A stretch of 64,000 bases of DNA from contig JAXLSW010000019.1 in NCBI GenBank assembly GCA_046330415.1, positions 57,041 to 121,040 on the forward strand, in the 5' to 3' direction. The DNA is from RHKX01 sp046330415. GTDB taxonomy: Bacteria > Actinomycetota > Thermoleophilia > Solirubrobacterales > 70-9. The notes beneath the pieces are model-generated. The model saw only the letters and a list, made by a program, of their open reading frames with translations. It had not been told where the DNA came from and ran no database searches. Shown here one piece after another: positions 1 to 9,289 of this stretch. Each line of letters starts with the position of its first letter. Positions within the stretch are counted from its first letter, which is position 1. The position numbers were made by a program, and so were the translations under genes.

Positions 1-358
1 CTCCTACGTCGCCGTCGACGGCGGCATGTCCGACAACCTGCGGCCGATGCTCTACGGCTCACGCTACGAGGCGCTGATCGCCGACCGCGCCGCCGCGCCG
101 GCGGAGAGCCTGGTGACGATCGCCGGCAAGCACTGCGAGTCCGGGGACGTGCTCGTGACCGACACCAAGCTCGCCGATCCGCGACCGGGCGACGTGCTGG
201 TCACCCCGGCGACAGGCGCCTACGGCTACGCGATGGCGAACAACTACAACGGCATCCCGCGGCCGCCTGTGATCTTCTGCTCCGGCGGCGACGCCCGGGT
301 GGTGGTCCGTCGCGAGACCTACGAGGACCTGACAGCGAGGGACGTATCCGATGACTGA
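1..358 (+). CDS. lysA: diaminopimelate decarboxylase, C-terminal part (5' end outside window)
   Basis: Last 118 residues of a fold-type III PLP decarboxylase that converts meso-diaminopimelate to L-lysine in the cytoplasm. Reading from base 2 gives VDGGMSDNLRPMLYGS, then the CESGD motif carrying the active-site Cys of the partner subunit, then GAYGYAMANNYNG close to the C-terminus; these three are landmarks of the family. The TIM barrel with the PLP lysine lies upstream of the window. The stop codon overlaps the hom start by 8 bp, so the two are almost certainly cotranscribed and link lysine synthesis to the homoserine branch of the aspartate pathway. Ornithine or arginine decarboxylases of the same fold are unlikely beside hom and thrC. 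Confidence 0.93.
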   Translation, partial: SYVAVDGGMSDNLRPMLYGSRYEALIADRAAAPAESLVTIAGKHCESGDVLVTDTKLADPRPGDVLVTPATGAYGYAMANNYNGIPRPPVIFCSGGDARVVVRRETYEDLTARDVSDD

Positions 359-1601
359 GCAAACCGATCCGGCCGCTGGTGCCCCCGTCGTGAAGATCGG
401 CCTGCTCGGCCGCGGGACCGTCGGCGGTGCGTTCCACGACCTCGTCGCCGACCGCGCCGACGCCGTCGCCGCCTCCGTCGGGGCCCGGCCCGAGATCTCC
501 GGCGTCCTGCGGCGCAGCGAGGGGAGCTTCGAGGAGATCCTCGCCGCCTCTGACCTGATCGTCGAGCTGATCGGCGGGACCGAGCCGGCGCGCGAGTACG
601 TGCTCGCGGCGCTCGCGGCGGGCAAGCCCGTCGTCAGCGCCAACAAGCAGCTGATCGCCCAGCACGGCGACGAGCTCTTCGCCGCCGCCCGCAGGGCGGG
701 GGTGGAGCTGCGCTTCGAGGCCGCGGTGGCCGGCGCGGTGCCGATCATCCGCACCGTCCAGGAGGGGCTCGGGACGATCGAGATCGAGCGGATCTCGGGG
801 ATCGTCAACGGCACCACCAACTTCATCCTCAGCGAGATGGCAAGCAGCGGCGCCTCCTACGACGAGGTGCTCGCCCGCGCCCAGGAGCTGGGCTACGCGG
901 AGGCTGACCCGACCGACGACGTCGAGGGTGCGGACGCGGCGGCGAAGATGGCGATCCTCGCCCGGCTCGCCTTCCACACGCCGGTCGGGCTCGACGCCGT
1001 CTCCTACGAGGGGATCACCGAGATCCGCCCCGACGACATCGCCTACGCGAAGGAGCTCGGCCTGTCGCTGAAGCTGCTCGGGATCGCCGAGCGCCACGGC
1101 GACGGGATCAGCGTCCGCGTCTTCCCCTGCCTGCTCTACGCCGGCCATCCGCTGGCGCCGGTCGAGGGACCGTTCAACGCGGTCACCGTCGAGGCTCCGG
1201 CGATCACCGAGATCACGATCTCCGGACCTGGCGCCGGCGGCATCGAGACCGCCTCGGCTGTGCTCGCCGACGTCGTCTCGATCCTCGGCGGCGAGGCGCC
1301 GCCCCACCACGCCGAAGAGCGCCTCGAGGTCCTCTCCGATCTCGAGTCCTCCTTCTACCTGCACCTCGAGGTAGCCGACCGGCCGCGCGTGCTGGCGGCG
1401 ATCGCCGACGTGCTCGGCCGCCACGAGATCTCGGTCAAGAGCGTCGTCCAGCGTGGGGAGGGAACCGACGCGCGGCTCGTGATGGTCACCCACCGCGCGT
1501 CGGAGGCGGCCTTCTACGCGGCGCTCGAGGAGATCTCCGGGCTCGACTTCATGCGCGCTCCGGCGCGGGCGATCCGGGTGGTCGAGGAGGAGTACAGGTG
1601 A
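351..1601 (+). CDS. hom: homoserine dehydrogenase
   Basis: NAD(P)H-dependent reduction of aspartate semialdehyde to homoserine, the branch point toward threonine and methionine. The 416-residue product has the nucleotide-binding glycine motif GLLGRGTVGG near residues 17-26, the family signature VNGTTNF near residue 153, and a C-terminal ACT domain from about residue 335, the usual site of threonine feedback inhibition. Length is normal for the ACT-bearing bacterial form without an aspartokinase fusion. The ATG at 351 lies within the end of lysA. thrC follows after a short gap, so lysA-hom-thrC looks like one operon. Homoserine kinase (thrB), which would complete the route, is not in this window. 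Confidence 0.96.
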   Translation: MTEQTDPAAGAPVVKIGLLGRGTVGGAFHDLVADRADAVAASVGARPEISGVLRRSEGSFEEILAASDLIVELIGGTEPAREYVLAALAAGKPVVSANKQLIAQHGDELFAAARRAGVELRFEAAVAGAVPIIRTVQEGLGTIEIERISGIVNGTTNFILSEMASSGASYDEVLARAQELGYAEADPTDDVEGADAAAKMAILARLAFHTPVGLDAVSYEGITEIRPDDIAYAKELGLSLKLLGIAERHGDGISVRVFPCLLYAGHPLAPVEGPFNAVTVEAPAITEITISGPGAGGIETASAVLADVVSILGGEAPPHHAEERLEVLSDLESSFYLHLEVADRPRVLAAIADVLGRHEISVKSVVQRGEGTDARLVMVTHRASEAAFYAALEEISGLDFMRAPARAIRVVEEEYR

Positions 1602-1629
1602 ACTCGGGAACCGCGGCTTGGAGCCTGCG

Positions 1630-2661
1630 ATGCCGGGGCTGATCGAGCGGTACCGCGAGTACCTGCCGATCGCCGAGGGGGACCCGGTCGTGACGCTGAA
1701 CGAGGGCTCGACGCCTCTCGTCGAAGCGCCGGTGATCTCCGAGCGCGTCGGCGCCCGGGTGCTGCTCAAGGTGGAGGGCGCGAACCCGACCGGCTCCTTC
1801 AAGGATCGAGGGATGACCGTGGCCGTCTCGCGCGCCGTCGCCGAGGGCGCGGAGGCGGTGATCTGCGCTTCCACCGGCAACACCGCCGCGAGCGCCGCCG
1901 CCTACGCAGCGCGCGCGGGCCTGCGTGGCGCCGTCATCGTCCCCGAGGGCAAGATCGCGATCGGCAAGCTCGCGCAGGCGCTGATGCATGGCGCGCGCGT
2001 AGTCGCCTTGCGGGGGAACTTCGACGACGCCCTGCGGATCGTCCGCCAGCTCGCCGAACGGCATCCGATCGAGCTCGTCAACTCCGTCAACCCGTTCCGG
2101 ATCGAAGGGCAGAAGACCTCAGCGTTCGAGATCTGCGACGAGCTTGGCGGCCCGCCGGACGCGCTCGCGATCCCGGTCGGCAACGCCGGCAACATCACCG
2201 CCTACCGCCGCGGCTTCGACGAGTACGGCGCCCATCCCCGGCTCTTCGGCTTCCAGGCGGCGGGAGCGGCCCCGCTGGTCCTCGGCCACCCGGTCGACAA
2301 GCCCGAGACGATCGCCTCCGCGATTCGGATCGGCAATCCCGCCCGCTGGGAGGAGGCCATGGACGCCGTCACCTCCTCACGCGGCCGGATCGCCGCCGTC
2401 GACGACGAGCAGATCCTCGACGCGTACCGGCTGCTGGCCTCGGGCGAGGGCGTCTTCTGCGAGCCGGCCTCGGCGGCATCGGTCGCGGGGCTCCTCGCCC
2501 ACGGCCTCCCGGAGGAGGAGGGTGAGCCACCGATCGAGACCGTCGTCTGCGTCCTCACCGGCCACGGCCTCAAGGACCCCGACACCGCGCTCGGCAAGGC
2601 CCCCGCGGTGATCGGCTGCGAGCCGGACCTGGCCGCGGTCGAGAAGGTCGTCTTCGCCTGA
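1630..2661 (+). CDS. thrC: threonine synthase
   Basis: PLP enzyme converting O-phosphohomoserine to threonine. The PLP lysine sits in NPTGSFKDRG (K about residue 58), followed by the phosphate-binding run STGNTAAS and, further on, PVGNAGNITAYRRGF; the overall length of 343 residues fits the short, plant-unlike actinobacterial form. I chose the ATG at 1630 because GGAG lies six bases before it; a TTG at 1618 would add four residues. The gap to hom is 28 bp, with no visible terminator, so translation of both from one mRNA is likely. Confidence 0.95.
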   Translation: MPGLIERYREYLPIAEGDPVVTLNEGSTPLVEAPVISERVGARVLLKVEGANPTGSFKDRGMTVAVSRAVAEGAEAVICASTGNTAASAAAYAARAGLRGAVIVPEGKIAIGKLAQALMHGARVVALRGNFDDALRIVRQLAERHPIELVNSVNPFRIEGQKTSAFEICDELGGPPDALAIPVGNAGNITAYRRGFDEYGAHPRLFGFQAAGAAPLVLGHPVDKPETIASAIRIGNPARWEEAMDAVTSSRGRIAAVDDEQILDAYRLLASGEGVFCEPASAASVAGLLAHGLPEEEGEPPIETVVCVLTGHGLKDPDTALGKAPAVIGCEPDLAAVEKVVFA

Positions 2662-2784
2662 GGGGCCGGGTCGCGTGACGTCGAGGCGCTCGCCTCGCCG
2701 TCCGTTCGCCTTCCTCCGCAATCCTCGACACAAACGTCACATCGGGTCACCCACGTGTGACACCACCGCCGTCACTCTCGAAGG

Positions 2785-3423
2785 GTGTCGCCTCTCACCC
2801 CACCCGCTTGCCTCATCTGCCGCCGTCCGCTCGTGCGCGCTCCGGCCGGGCCGACGCTCTGCCGTCGTTGCGAGGCCGCGATCGAGGCGGCGCCGGCGGC
2901 GTCCCTGCGCGCGGACGCGATCGACGACGGCTTCGCGGCCCTCCCGTATACGGGGGCGGGCCGAAAGCTCGTAGCCGCGCTCAAGTTCGGCCGCCTCCGC
3001 AGCGCCGCGGACCTCGCGGCGGCGTTGATCGAGGCTCGCGACCCCGCCGGCGTCCTCTCGGCCGGTGTGCTCGTCCCGGTCCCGGCTTCTCCGTTGCGGC
3101 TCGCTCGCCGCGGCATGGATCCCGCCCGGGAGATCGCGGTCGCCGTGGCCGCGCGGACGGGAGCCACCGTCACCGACCCGCTGCGCCGCCGCGACCTGCG
3201 CCGCCAGCGCGGCGGCGGCCGCGAGCGGCGGATGCGCTCTCCGCCCCGCATCCGCGTCAGCGGCCCACTCCCCACCGAGGTCGTGCTCGTCGATGACGTC
3301 GTCACCACCGGCGCCACGGTCGATGCCTGCGCGCGGGCGTTGCGGCGCGGTGGAGCCGAGCGGGTCCGCGCCGTCGCGCTCGCCGCGGTGCCGGCCTCGC
3401 GGGCGGGTGGACGAGGTGCATAG
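2785..3423 (+). CDS. ComF family phosphoribosyltransferase-like protein
   Basis: A 212-residue ComF-type protein. The N-terminus holds a four-Cys zinc-ribbon (CLICRRP then CRRC within the first 32 residues), and the C-terminal half is a type I phosphoribosyltransferase fold with the PRPP loop VVLVDDVVTTGAT. Homologues are tied to DNA uptake and processing in naturally competent bacteria (ComFC, GntX), but the substrate is not settled. The GTG at 2785 is preceded by CACTCT and a six-base spacer, a possible leaderless start. The stop lies 34 bp before the hibernation-factor start. No other competence gene is next to it, although a ComEA-like HhH domain occurs at 35.4 kb in a different protein. 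Confidence 0.85.
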   Translation: MSPLTPPACLICRRPLVRAPAGPTLCRRCEAAIEAAPAASLRADAIDDGFAALPYTGAGRKLVAALKFGRLRSAADLAAALIEARDPAGVLSAGVLVPVPASPLRLARRGMDPAREIAVAVAARTGATVTDPLRRRDLRRQRGGGRERRMRSPPRIRVSGPLPTEVVLVDDVVTTGATVDACARALRRGGAERVRAVALAAVPASRAGGRGA

Positions 3424-3457
3424 AGTGGACGGGGTCAGCGACCGCAGGAGGACAACC

Positions 3458-3805
3458 GTGGATATCGACGTCGTCGGCCGGGGCTATGAGGTGGACGAGG
3501 AAGTTCGCGACCGGATCCGCAAGCGCTTCGACCGGGTCGAGAAGCAGGTCTCCGAGCACGCGCGCCTCGAGGTGGTCCTGCGCGAGGAGGCCAACCCCTC
3601 GATCCCCGAGAAGTTCGTCGCCGAGGCGACGCTCCGGCTCAAGGGCGTGACCCTGCACGCGGAGGAGCGGGCGACCCGAATGGAGGCGGCCGTCAAGTCC
3701 GTCTCCCAGGACATCCGCCGTCAGGTGAAGCGGCATCGTGAGCTGCGCCGCAAGCGCTCGGTGGCGCGGCGGATGGCCGGCCGTGCCAAGGGCGACGCGG
3801 TCTGA
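3458..3805 (+). CDS. hpf: ribosome hibernation promoting factor, short form
   Basis: A 115-residue HPF/RaiA protein that binds the 30S decoding region and shuts down translation in stationary phase. The product begins MDIDVVGRGYEVDEEVRDRI and keeps the family pattern of an N-terminal beta strand, a helix rich in Arg/Lys and Glu (KRFDRVEKQ), a beta hairpin, and a second basic helix (SVSQDIRRQVKRHRELRRK). The GTG start is fixed by a perfect AGGAGG at 3446-3451, six bases upstream; this is one of few genes here with a strong ribosome binding site. It lacks the extra C-terminal dimerisation domain of the long HPF common in Actinobacteria, so on sequence alone it resembles the short form. Confidence 0.88.
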   Translation: MDIDVVGRGYEVDEEVRDRIRKRFDRVEKQVSEHARLEVVLREEANPSIPEKFVAEATLRLKGVTLHAEERATRMEAAVKSVSQDIRRQVKRHRELRRKRSVARRMAGRAKGDAV

Positions 3806-3840
3806 GCCGAGCCCGTCGCGGAGCCGTACTGCGCGGCGGC

Positions 3841-3846
3841 TAGTCT
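3841..3846 (+). promoter_or_regulatory. -10 hexamer of a leaderless promoter for the diguanylate cyclase gene
   Basis: TAGTCT, six bases before the ATG at 3853. No Shine-Dalgarno lies between. No clear -35 hexamer. Confidence 0.6.
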
Positions 3847-3852
3847 GAGCTG

Positions 3853-5301
3853 ATGACCCGGGATGGCTCCGTTTCGCAGACTGCCTCCGAGCCCGTCGCG
3901 GTGAGCGGATCAGCTGTCGCCGAGCTGCGCCGCCGCGCGCTCAACGACCCCGGGACCCCCGTCCTCCTCGTCGACGACGAGCTGCGGATCCGCATGAGCT
4001 CTGAGAAGGCATCCGCCGAGCTCGGTGCCGAACCACTGCTCGGGGCGTCGCTGCTCGACGTCCTCGAGGCGGGCCCCAGCGCCCAGCGGCTCCGGGATGC
4101 CGCCGAGCGGGCGCGGTCGGGCAGCGAGACTCGAGTCGAGCTGCAGCTCCCGTCGGGGGTGCGGACGCTGCGCCTGGTTCCCCTCAGCGGCGCGCCGAAG
4201 CGCGCCGAGCCGCTGACCCTGATCGCGATCACCGACGAGCAGGGCGGCAACGGCAACGCCGGCGTCGACGACAGCGACGAGATCGAGGAGCTCCGATCTC
4301 GCGCCAACGATCTCGAGACGCTCGCGACCGCGGCTCGCGCGCTCGCTCGCAGCAGCTACCCCGACGAAGCCCGCCGCACGATCTGCGAGGCCGCCATCGA
4401 CGTGGCCGGGGCGGACACGGCCGCTCTCATCGAGCTCAGCGCCGACGGCCAGGGCCTGGTCGTTGCGGCGGCGAGCGGAGCCGACATCGAGGGCCGGACG
4501 ATCGCGACGGACCGCGCGCTCCACGCCGCCCGCGCCTTCTCGACGGGCCGCGCCGAGTTCACCCCCGCGATCGGACCCGCCGCCGGGTCCGCCGGGTGGC
4601 CGCTCGGCGAGTCGGGCGTCGATACGGCCTCCTGGCATCCGGTTCGCCGCTCGATCGGGATCCGGGCGGTGATCGTGGTCGGCTGGCGCCATCCCCAGCC
4701 TCCCCCCGGCGACCGCATGATGGGCTCGATGGAACTCCTCGCGGGCGAGGCCGCGGTCGCGATCGACCGCGCCGCCGCGCTCGAGCAGCTCACCGAGATG
4801 GCGCGGACCGACCCGCTCACCGAGCTCTGCAACCGCCGCGCCTGGCAGGACGAGCTGTCCAGGGAGCTCGCCCGCTCCGAGCGTGGCGGCCAGCCGCTCG
4901 CGATCGGCCTCCTCGACCTGGATGAGCTGAAGAGCTACAACGACCGCTGGGGTCACGCCGCGGGCGATCGGGTCCTGCTTACGGCGGCCGCCCGATGGCG
5001 CCGCCGCCTCCGCCTCACCGACATCCTGGCGCGGATCGGCGGCGACGAGTTCGCGGTGACCATGCCCGGCTGCACCCTCGAGCAGGCGGTCGGGATCGGC
5101 GACCAGCTCCGGGCCGCGCTCCCGGACGGGCTCTCGTGCTCGATCGGCGTGGCGGAATGGAGTCGTGCGGAGTCGGCCTCGGAGCTCTTGGGACGTGCCG
5201 ACGAGGCGCTCTACGCCGCCAAGAACTCGGGTCGGGATGCGACTGTCTCGCTTCCCACACCCGTCGGGCCGCGGGCCGGTCGTCCGCTACCCTCGTCCTA
5301 G
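3853..5301 (+). CDS. GAF-GGDEF diguanylate cyclase
   Basis: A 482-residue soluble diguanylate cyclase making c-di-GMP from two GTP. A PAS-like segment occupies about residues 25-115, a short charged linker follows, a GAF domain spans about 145-310, and the GGDEF domain runs from about 315 to the end. The catalytic motif is intact (GGDEF, residues 396-400), and RLTD five residues before it matches the inhibitory I-site RxxD, so product feedback is expected. No membrane helix is visible, so input is probably a cytosolic ligand bound by the PAS or GAF domain. secA starts at the base after its stop but has its own -10 hexamer. A second c-di-GMP protein lies at 47.5-50.3 kb. Confidence 0.92.
   Translation: MTRDGSVSQTASEPVAVSGSAVAELRRRALNDPGTPVLLVDDELRIRMSSEKASAELGAEPLLGASLLDVLEAGPSAQRLRDAAERARSGSETRVELQLPSGVRTLRLVPLSGAPKRAEPLTLIAITDEQGGNGNAGVDDSDEIEELRSRANDLETLATAARALARSSYPDEARRTICEAAIDVAGADTAALIELSADGQGLVVAAASGADIEGRTIATDRALHAARAFSTGRAEFTPAIGPAAGSAGWPLGESGVDTASWHPVRRSIGIRAVIVVGWRHPQPPPGDRMMGSMELLAGEAAVAIDRAAALEQLTEMARTDPLTELCNRRAWQDELSRELARSERGGQPLAIGLLDLDELKSYNDRWGHAAGDRVLLTAAARWRRRLRLTDILARIGGDEFAVTMPGCTLEQAVGIGDQLRAALPDGLSCSIGVAEWSRAESASELLGRADEALYAAKNSGRDATVSLPTPVGPRAGRPLPSS
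5288..5293 (+). promoter_or_regulatory. -10 hexamer of a leaderless promoter for secA
   Basis: TACCCT inside the end of the diguanylate cyclase gene, eight bases before the secA ATG at 5302. Confidence 0.55.
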
Positions 5302-8163
5302 ATGGCGAGAGGACTGATCGACAAGGCGCTGCGGCTCGGTGAGTCGCGGCAGTTCAAGGAGTACGAGAAGCGCGTCGCGGAGATCAACCGCTTCGAGCCG
5401 GAGATGGAGCTGCTCGAGGATCAGGAGATCCGCGAGGAGGCCGAAGAGCTCCGCGAGCGAGCCCGAGGCGGCGAGTCGCTCGACGACCTGCTCCCGGAGG
5501 CGTTCGCGCTGTGCCGGGAGGCCGGCAAGCGCACGCTCGGCCAGCGCCACTACGACGTCCAGCTGATCGGCGGGATGGTCCTGCACTCGGGCGGCATCGC
5601 CGAGATGAAGACCGGTGAGGGCAAGACGCTCACCGGGACGCTCGCCGTGTTCCTCAACACCCTCGCGGGCGAGAGCGTCCACGTCGTCACCGTCAACGAC
5701 TACCTGGCCCGCCGCGACGCCGAGTGGATGAAGCCCCTGTACGACATGCTCGGCGTCTCCGTTGGCGTGCTGCAGGACAACGACCTCCCCGAGCACGGCG
5801 ACCGCCGCCACGCCGCCTACGACGCCGACGTCACCTTCGGCACCAACTCCGAGTTCGGCTTCGATCACCTGCGCGACAACATGGCTCCTTCGCTCGAGCG
5901 GTGCTTCCAGCGCGGGCATCCCTTCGCGATCGTCGACGAGGTCGACAACATCCTCATCGACGAGGCGCGCACTCCGCTCATCATCTCCGGCTCCCCGGAG
6001 GCCGCGGCCGACCTCTACTACACGTTCGCCCGCCTGGCCAAGAGCCTCGAGGGCGTCGAGGCGAAGCCGAAGCTGAAGGCGCTCGGCGAGTCGCGAGACA
6101 CCTCCGAGGCTGAGTACGACTACGAGTACGACGAGAAGCACAAGACGGTCGCTCCCACCGAGCGCGGGGTCGAGAAGGCGGAGAAGTTCCTCGGCGTCGA
6201 GAACCTCTACCTCTCCGAGCACGGCACGCTCGTCAACCACCTGATCCAGTCGCTGAAGGCGGAGTCGCTCTACAAGCGCGACAAGGACTACGCCGTCGTC
6301 GACGGCGAGGTGATGATCATCGACGAGTTCACCGGCCGCATCCTCGAGGGCCGCCGCTGGTCGGAGGGTCTGCATCAGGCGGTCGAGGCGAAGGAGGGCG
6401 TCGCGATCCGCGAGGAGAACCAGACGCTCGCGACGATCACGCTCCAGAACTACTTCCGCCTCTACGAGAAGCTCAGCGGCATGACCGGCACGGCCCTCAC
6501 CGAGGCCACCGAGTTCATGAAGATCTACGAGATCCCCGTCGTCGAGATCCCCACCAACCGGGACATGGTCCGCGACGACATGAACGACCAGATCTACAAG
6601 ACCAAGGAAGGCAAGTGGAAGGCGGTCGTCAACGAGATCGACGAGCGCCACAAGACCGGGCAGCCGATCCTGATCGGAACCGTCTCGGTCGAGACCTCCG
6701 AGATGCTCTCCGCCCAGTTCAAGAAGCGGGGGATCGAGCATGAGGTCCTGAACGCGAAGCCCGAGTACGCCCAGCGCGAGGGTGAGACCGTCGCGCAGGC
6801 GGGCCGCCTCGGGGCGGTCACGATCGCGACCAACATGGCCGGCCGCGGCGTCGACATCAAGCTCGGAGGCGACGCCGAGATGCTCGCCGAGGGGGAGCTC
6901 CGCAAGCTCGGCGTGCGCCCCGGCGACGAGAACTACGACGAGGAGCTGGCGGCGCTGATGCCGGGGCTCGAGGAGCGCTGCAAGGCCGAGGGCGAGAAGG
7001 TGCGCGAGGCCGGCGGGCTCTACATCTGCGGCACCGAGCGCCACGAGTCCCGCCGGATCGACAACCAGCTTCGCGGCCGGGCCGGCCGCCAGGGCGACCC
7101 GGGCGCCTCACGCTTCTTCCTCTCCGCGCAGGACGACCTCGTGCGGCTTTTCGCCGGCGACCGGATCTACAAGATCCTCGACCGCCTCGGCCCCGTCGAC
7201 GAGGACGGGGAGGAGTTCCCGCTCGAGGCGAAGATGCTCTCCAAGCAGATCGAGAGCGCGCAGAAGAAGGTCGAGGAGCAGAACTACCTCAGCCGCAAGC
7301 GCGTCCTCGAGTACGACGACGTCATGAACGAGCAGCGGCGGGTCGTCTACAAGTACCGCCGTGAGGTCCTCGAGGGCCGCGACATGGGCGACGTCGCCCG
7401 CGAGCAGCTCGGGCTCGTCGTCTCCGCGAAGGTGCTCGAGTACACGACCTCCGACGTCTTCGAGGAATGGGACCTCGGCGGCCTCGAGACCTACCTGAAC
7501 ACCCTCTGGCCCGTATCCGTCGATCTCGCCGAGCTCGATCCGCAGACCTCGAGCCGTGAGCAGGTCACCGACCTGCTCATCGAGGATGCGCTCGCCGCCT
7601 ACGACGAGCGCGAGGAGGAGTTCGGCGAGGAGCTGATGCGAGCGCTCGAGCGCCACATCCTCCTGCAGATCATCGACACCCGGTGGAAGGAGCACCTCCA
7701 CGAGATGGATTACCTGCGCGAGGGAATCCACCTCCGCGGGTTCGCCCAGATCGATCCGCTCGTCGCTTACAAGAACGAGGGCTACACGATGTTCGAGGCC
7801 CTCATGGAGGCGATCTGGGAGGAGTTCGCCCGCCTCATCTTCCACGTCAACGTCGAGCTCCAGCCGGCCGAGGTCGAGGAGGCGTTCGCTCCCGAGGAGG
7901 AGGACGTCGACGTCAGCTACTCCGGCGGGACCGAGGAGGAGCAGCCCTCCGCCCTCGCCGAGGCGCGCGCCGCCGCAGCCGCTGCGGGGGGAGCGGCGAC
8001 CGCGACCGCGGCCCCGGCGATCGCCGGCAACGGGTCGGGCGGCAACGGCTCCGGGGGAACGAACGCGACCACGGTCGTCAAGGGCGAGGACGAGAAGATC
8101 GGCCGCAACGACCCCTGCTGGTGCGGGAGCGGGAAGAAATACAAGAAGTGCCACGGCTCCTGA
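5302..8163 (+). CDS. secA: preprotein translocase ATPase SecA
   Basis: Motor ATPase that drives secretory proteins through SecYEG. The 953-residue product starts within the usual MxxxxIDKALRLGE-like helix and has Walker A TGEGKT (K108), the DEVD motif in VDEVDNILIDEARTPLI, the SecA signature around EFGFDHLRDN, the second RecA domain with RGRAGRQGDPG, and a C-terminal zinc tail with C939, C941, C950 and H951, which normally binds SecB or the ribosome. An Ala/Gly linker of about 50 residues separates the scaffold from the zinc tail. The tail is often lost in Actinobacteria with SecA1/SecA2 pairs, so its presence suggests a single canonical SecA. Confidence 0.98.
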   Translation: MARGLIDKALRLGESRQFKEYEKRVAEINRFEPEMELLEDQEIREEAEELRERARGGESLDDLLPEAFALCREAGKRTLGQRHYDVQLIGGMVLHSGGIAEMKTGEGKTLTGTLAVFLNTLAGESVHVVTVNDYLARRDAEWMKPLYDMLGVSVGVLQDNDLPEHGDRRHAAYDADVTFGTNSEFGFDHLRDNMAPSLERCFQRGHPFAIVDEVDNILIDEARTPLIISGSPEAAADLYYTFARLAKSLEGVEAKPKLKALGESRDTSEAEYDYEYDEKHKTVAPTERGVEKAEKFLGVENLYLSEHGTLVNHLIQSLKAESLYKRDKDYAVVDGEVMIIDEFTGRILEGRRWSEGLHQAVEAKEGVAIREENQTLATITLQNYFRLYEKLSGMTGTALTEATEFMKIYEIPVVEIPTNRDMVRDDMNDQIYKTKEGKWKAVVNEIDERHKTGQPILIGTVSVETSEMLSAQFKKRGIEHEVLNAKPEYAQREGETVAQAGRLGAVTIATNMAGRGVDIKLGGDAEMLAEGELRKLGVRPGDENYDEELAALMPGLEERCKAEGEKVREAGGLYICGTERHESRRIDNQLRGRAGRQGDPGASRFFLSAQDDLVRLFAGDRIYKILDRLGPVDEDGEEFPLEAKMLSKQIESAQKKVEEQNYLSRKRVLEYDDVMNEQRRVVYKYRREVLEGRDMGDVAREQLGLVVSAKVLEYTTSDVFEEWDLGGLETYLNTLWPVSVDLAELDPQTSSREQVTDLLIEDALAAYDEREEEFGEELMRALERHILLQIIDTRWKEHLHEMDYLREGIHLRGFAQIDPLVAYKNEGYTMFEALMEAIWEEFARLIFHVNVELQPAEVEEAFAPEEEDVDVSYSGGTEEEQPSALAEARAAAAAAGGAATATAAPAIAGNGSGGNGSGGTNATTVVKGEDEKIGRNDPCWCGSGKKYKKCHGS

Positions 8164-8221
8164 GGCGGGCCGGGCACCGCCTTCGGTAGCGGCTACCGGC
8201 GTGCCCCCTGGCGCGCATCTC

Positions 8222-8227
8222 TAGCCT
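8222..8227 (+). promoter_or_regulatory. -10 hexamer, leaderless promoter for the secreted protein gene at 8236
   Basis: TAGCCT, eight bases before the ATG at 8236. Confidence 0.55.
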
Positions 8228-8235
8228 GCCGCGTC

Positions 8236-9267
8236 ATGCGTAATCGAATTCTTGGGTTGATCGCCCTCCTCATGCTTCTGGTCCCCGCCTCGGCGTCCGC
8301 TGACGACACCGTGACCATCTCCGGCAAGGCCTACGTCTTCAACCACATGGACACGCCGATCCCCGGCGCGACGATCCGCGTTCGCGAGCTCCCCGACGTC
8401 ACTGCGACGACGGACGCCAACGGCGACTACGTCCTCACGGTCCCCGACGACACGACCGTGACGCCGTACATCGACCCGCCCTCCGGCTACAACGAGATCG
8501 ACCTGCAGACGTTCCACACGCGCGGCGAGAACCTCGTCAACGCGAACTTCCAGACGCCGGCGGATGCCGAGTTCCTCGGCCTCAAGCTCCTCCTCGGCGT
8601 GCCGGCCGGCCCTGACGGCAGGCCCACGGACTGCGCGATCGTCACCACTGCTTCAGCGCGCAACGTGCGCGACGTCGACTACCAGACGTTCTGGGACCGG
8701 ACGCCGCACGGTGTCCCCGGTGCCACCTCGATCGAGTTCCCCGAGATCCCGGGGCCGATCTACTTCAACGAGAACGTGATCCCGGACCCGTCCAAGACCG
8801 AGACCTCCGATGACGGCGGGATCGTCTGGACCGAGGTCCCCGCCGGCACCTACCGGATCGTCACCCGGAGCTCGACCACGCGGTTCGCCAGCTTCCTGGC
8901 GACCTGCGAGCCGGGCCGCATCATCAACGCGAACCCGCCGTGGGGCGCCTACGAGCTCAGCCCCGGCGAGAGCGACATCCCGGCCGGAGTCGCGGTGGCC
9001 AACATCGGACAGGCCCAGGTGGAGAAGTCGCAGTTCAGCATCGACATCGATGCCGGCGAGGCCCTGAACGGCAAGGTCATCCTCAAGGACCGTGACGGCA
9101 AGGCCGTCGGCCGCCGCAAGATGGCCCCGCTCGCGGTCGGCGAGCAGACGATCGCCTTCGAAGTCCGCGACGGCACCAAGGGCAAGGTCACCGCGACGGT
9201 CACCACCCGCGATGCGGCCGGCAACAAGATCCAGGTCGAGCGCAAGACGAAGATCAAGAAGGGCTGA
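8236..9267 (+). CDS. secreted protein with an N-terminal carboxypeptidase-regulatory-like domain
   Basis: A 343-residue exported protein. Residues 1-23 form a Sec signal peptide (MRNRILGLIALLMLLVP, cleavage expected after ASASA). Residues about 27-95 look like a transthyretin-like carboxypeptidase-regulatory domain: a beta sandwich with PIPGATIRVRE and TDANGDYVLTVPDD. The central part is unrecognised and contains two Cys (DCAIV and ATCEPG) that may pair outside the cell. The end, from about residue 275, has EALNGKVILKDRDGK and a Lys-rich tail, resembling an Ig-like domain. Such modules usually serve adhesion or display; no enzyme motif is seen. Located directly after secA but with its own promoter, so the closeness is not evidence of a shared job. 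Confidence 0.7.
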   Translation: MRNRILGLIALLMLLVPASASADDTVTISGKAYVFNHMDTPIPGATIRVRELPDVTATTDANGDYVLTVPDDTTVTPYIDPPSGYNEIDLQTFHTRGENLVNANFQTPADAEFLGLKLLLGVPAGPDGRPTDCAIVTTASARNVRDVDYQTFWDRTPHGVPGATSIEFPEIPGPIYFNENVIPDPSKTETSDDGGIVWTEVPAGTYRIVTRSSTTRFASFLATCEPGRIINANPPWGAYELSPGESDIPAGVAVANIGQAQVEKSQFSIDIDAGEALNGKVILKDRDGKAVGRRKMAPLAVGEQTIAFEVRDGTKGKVTATVTTRDAAGNKIQVERKTKIKKG

Positions 9268-9289
9268 GGGGCAGCCGGGCGGGCTATCT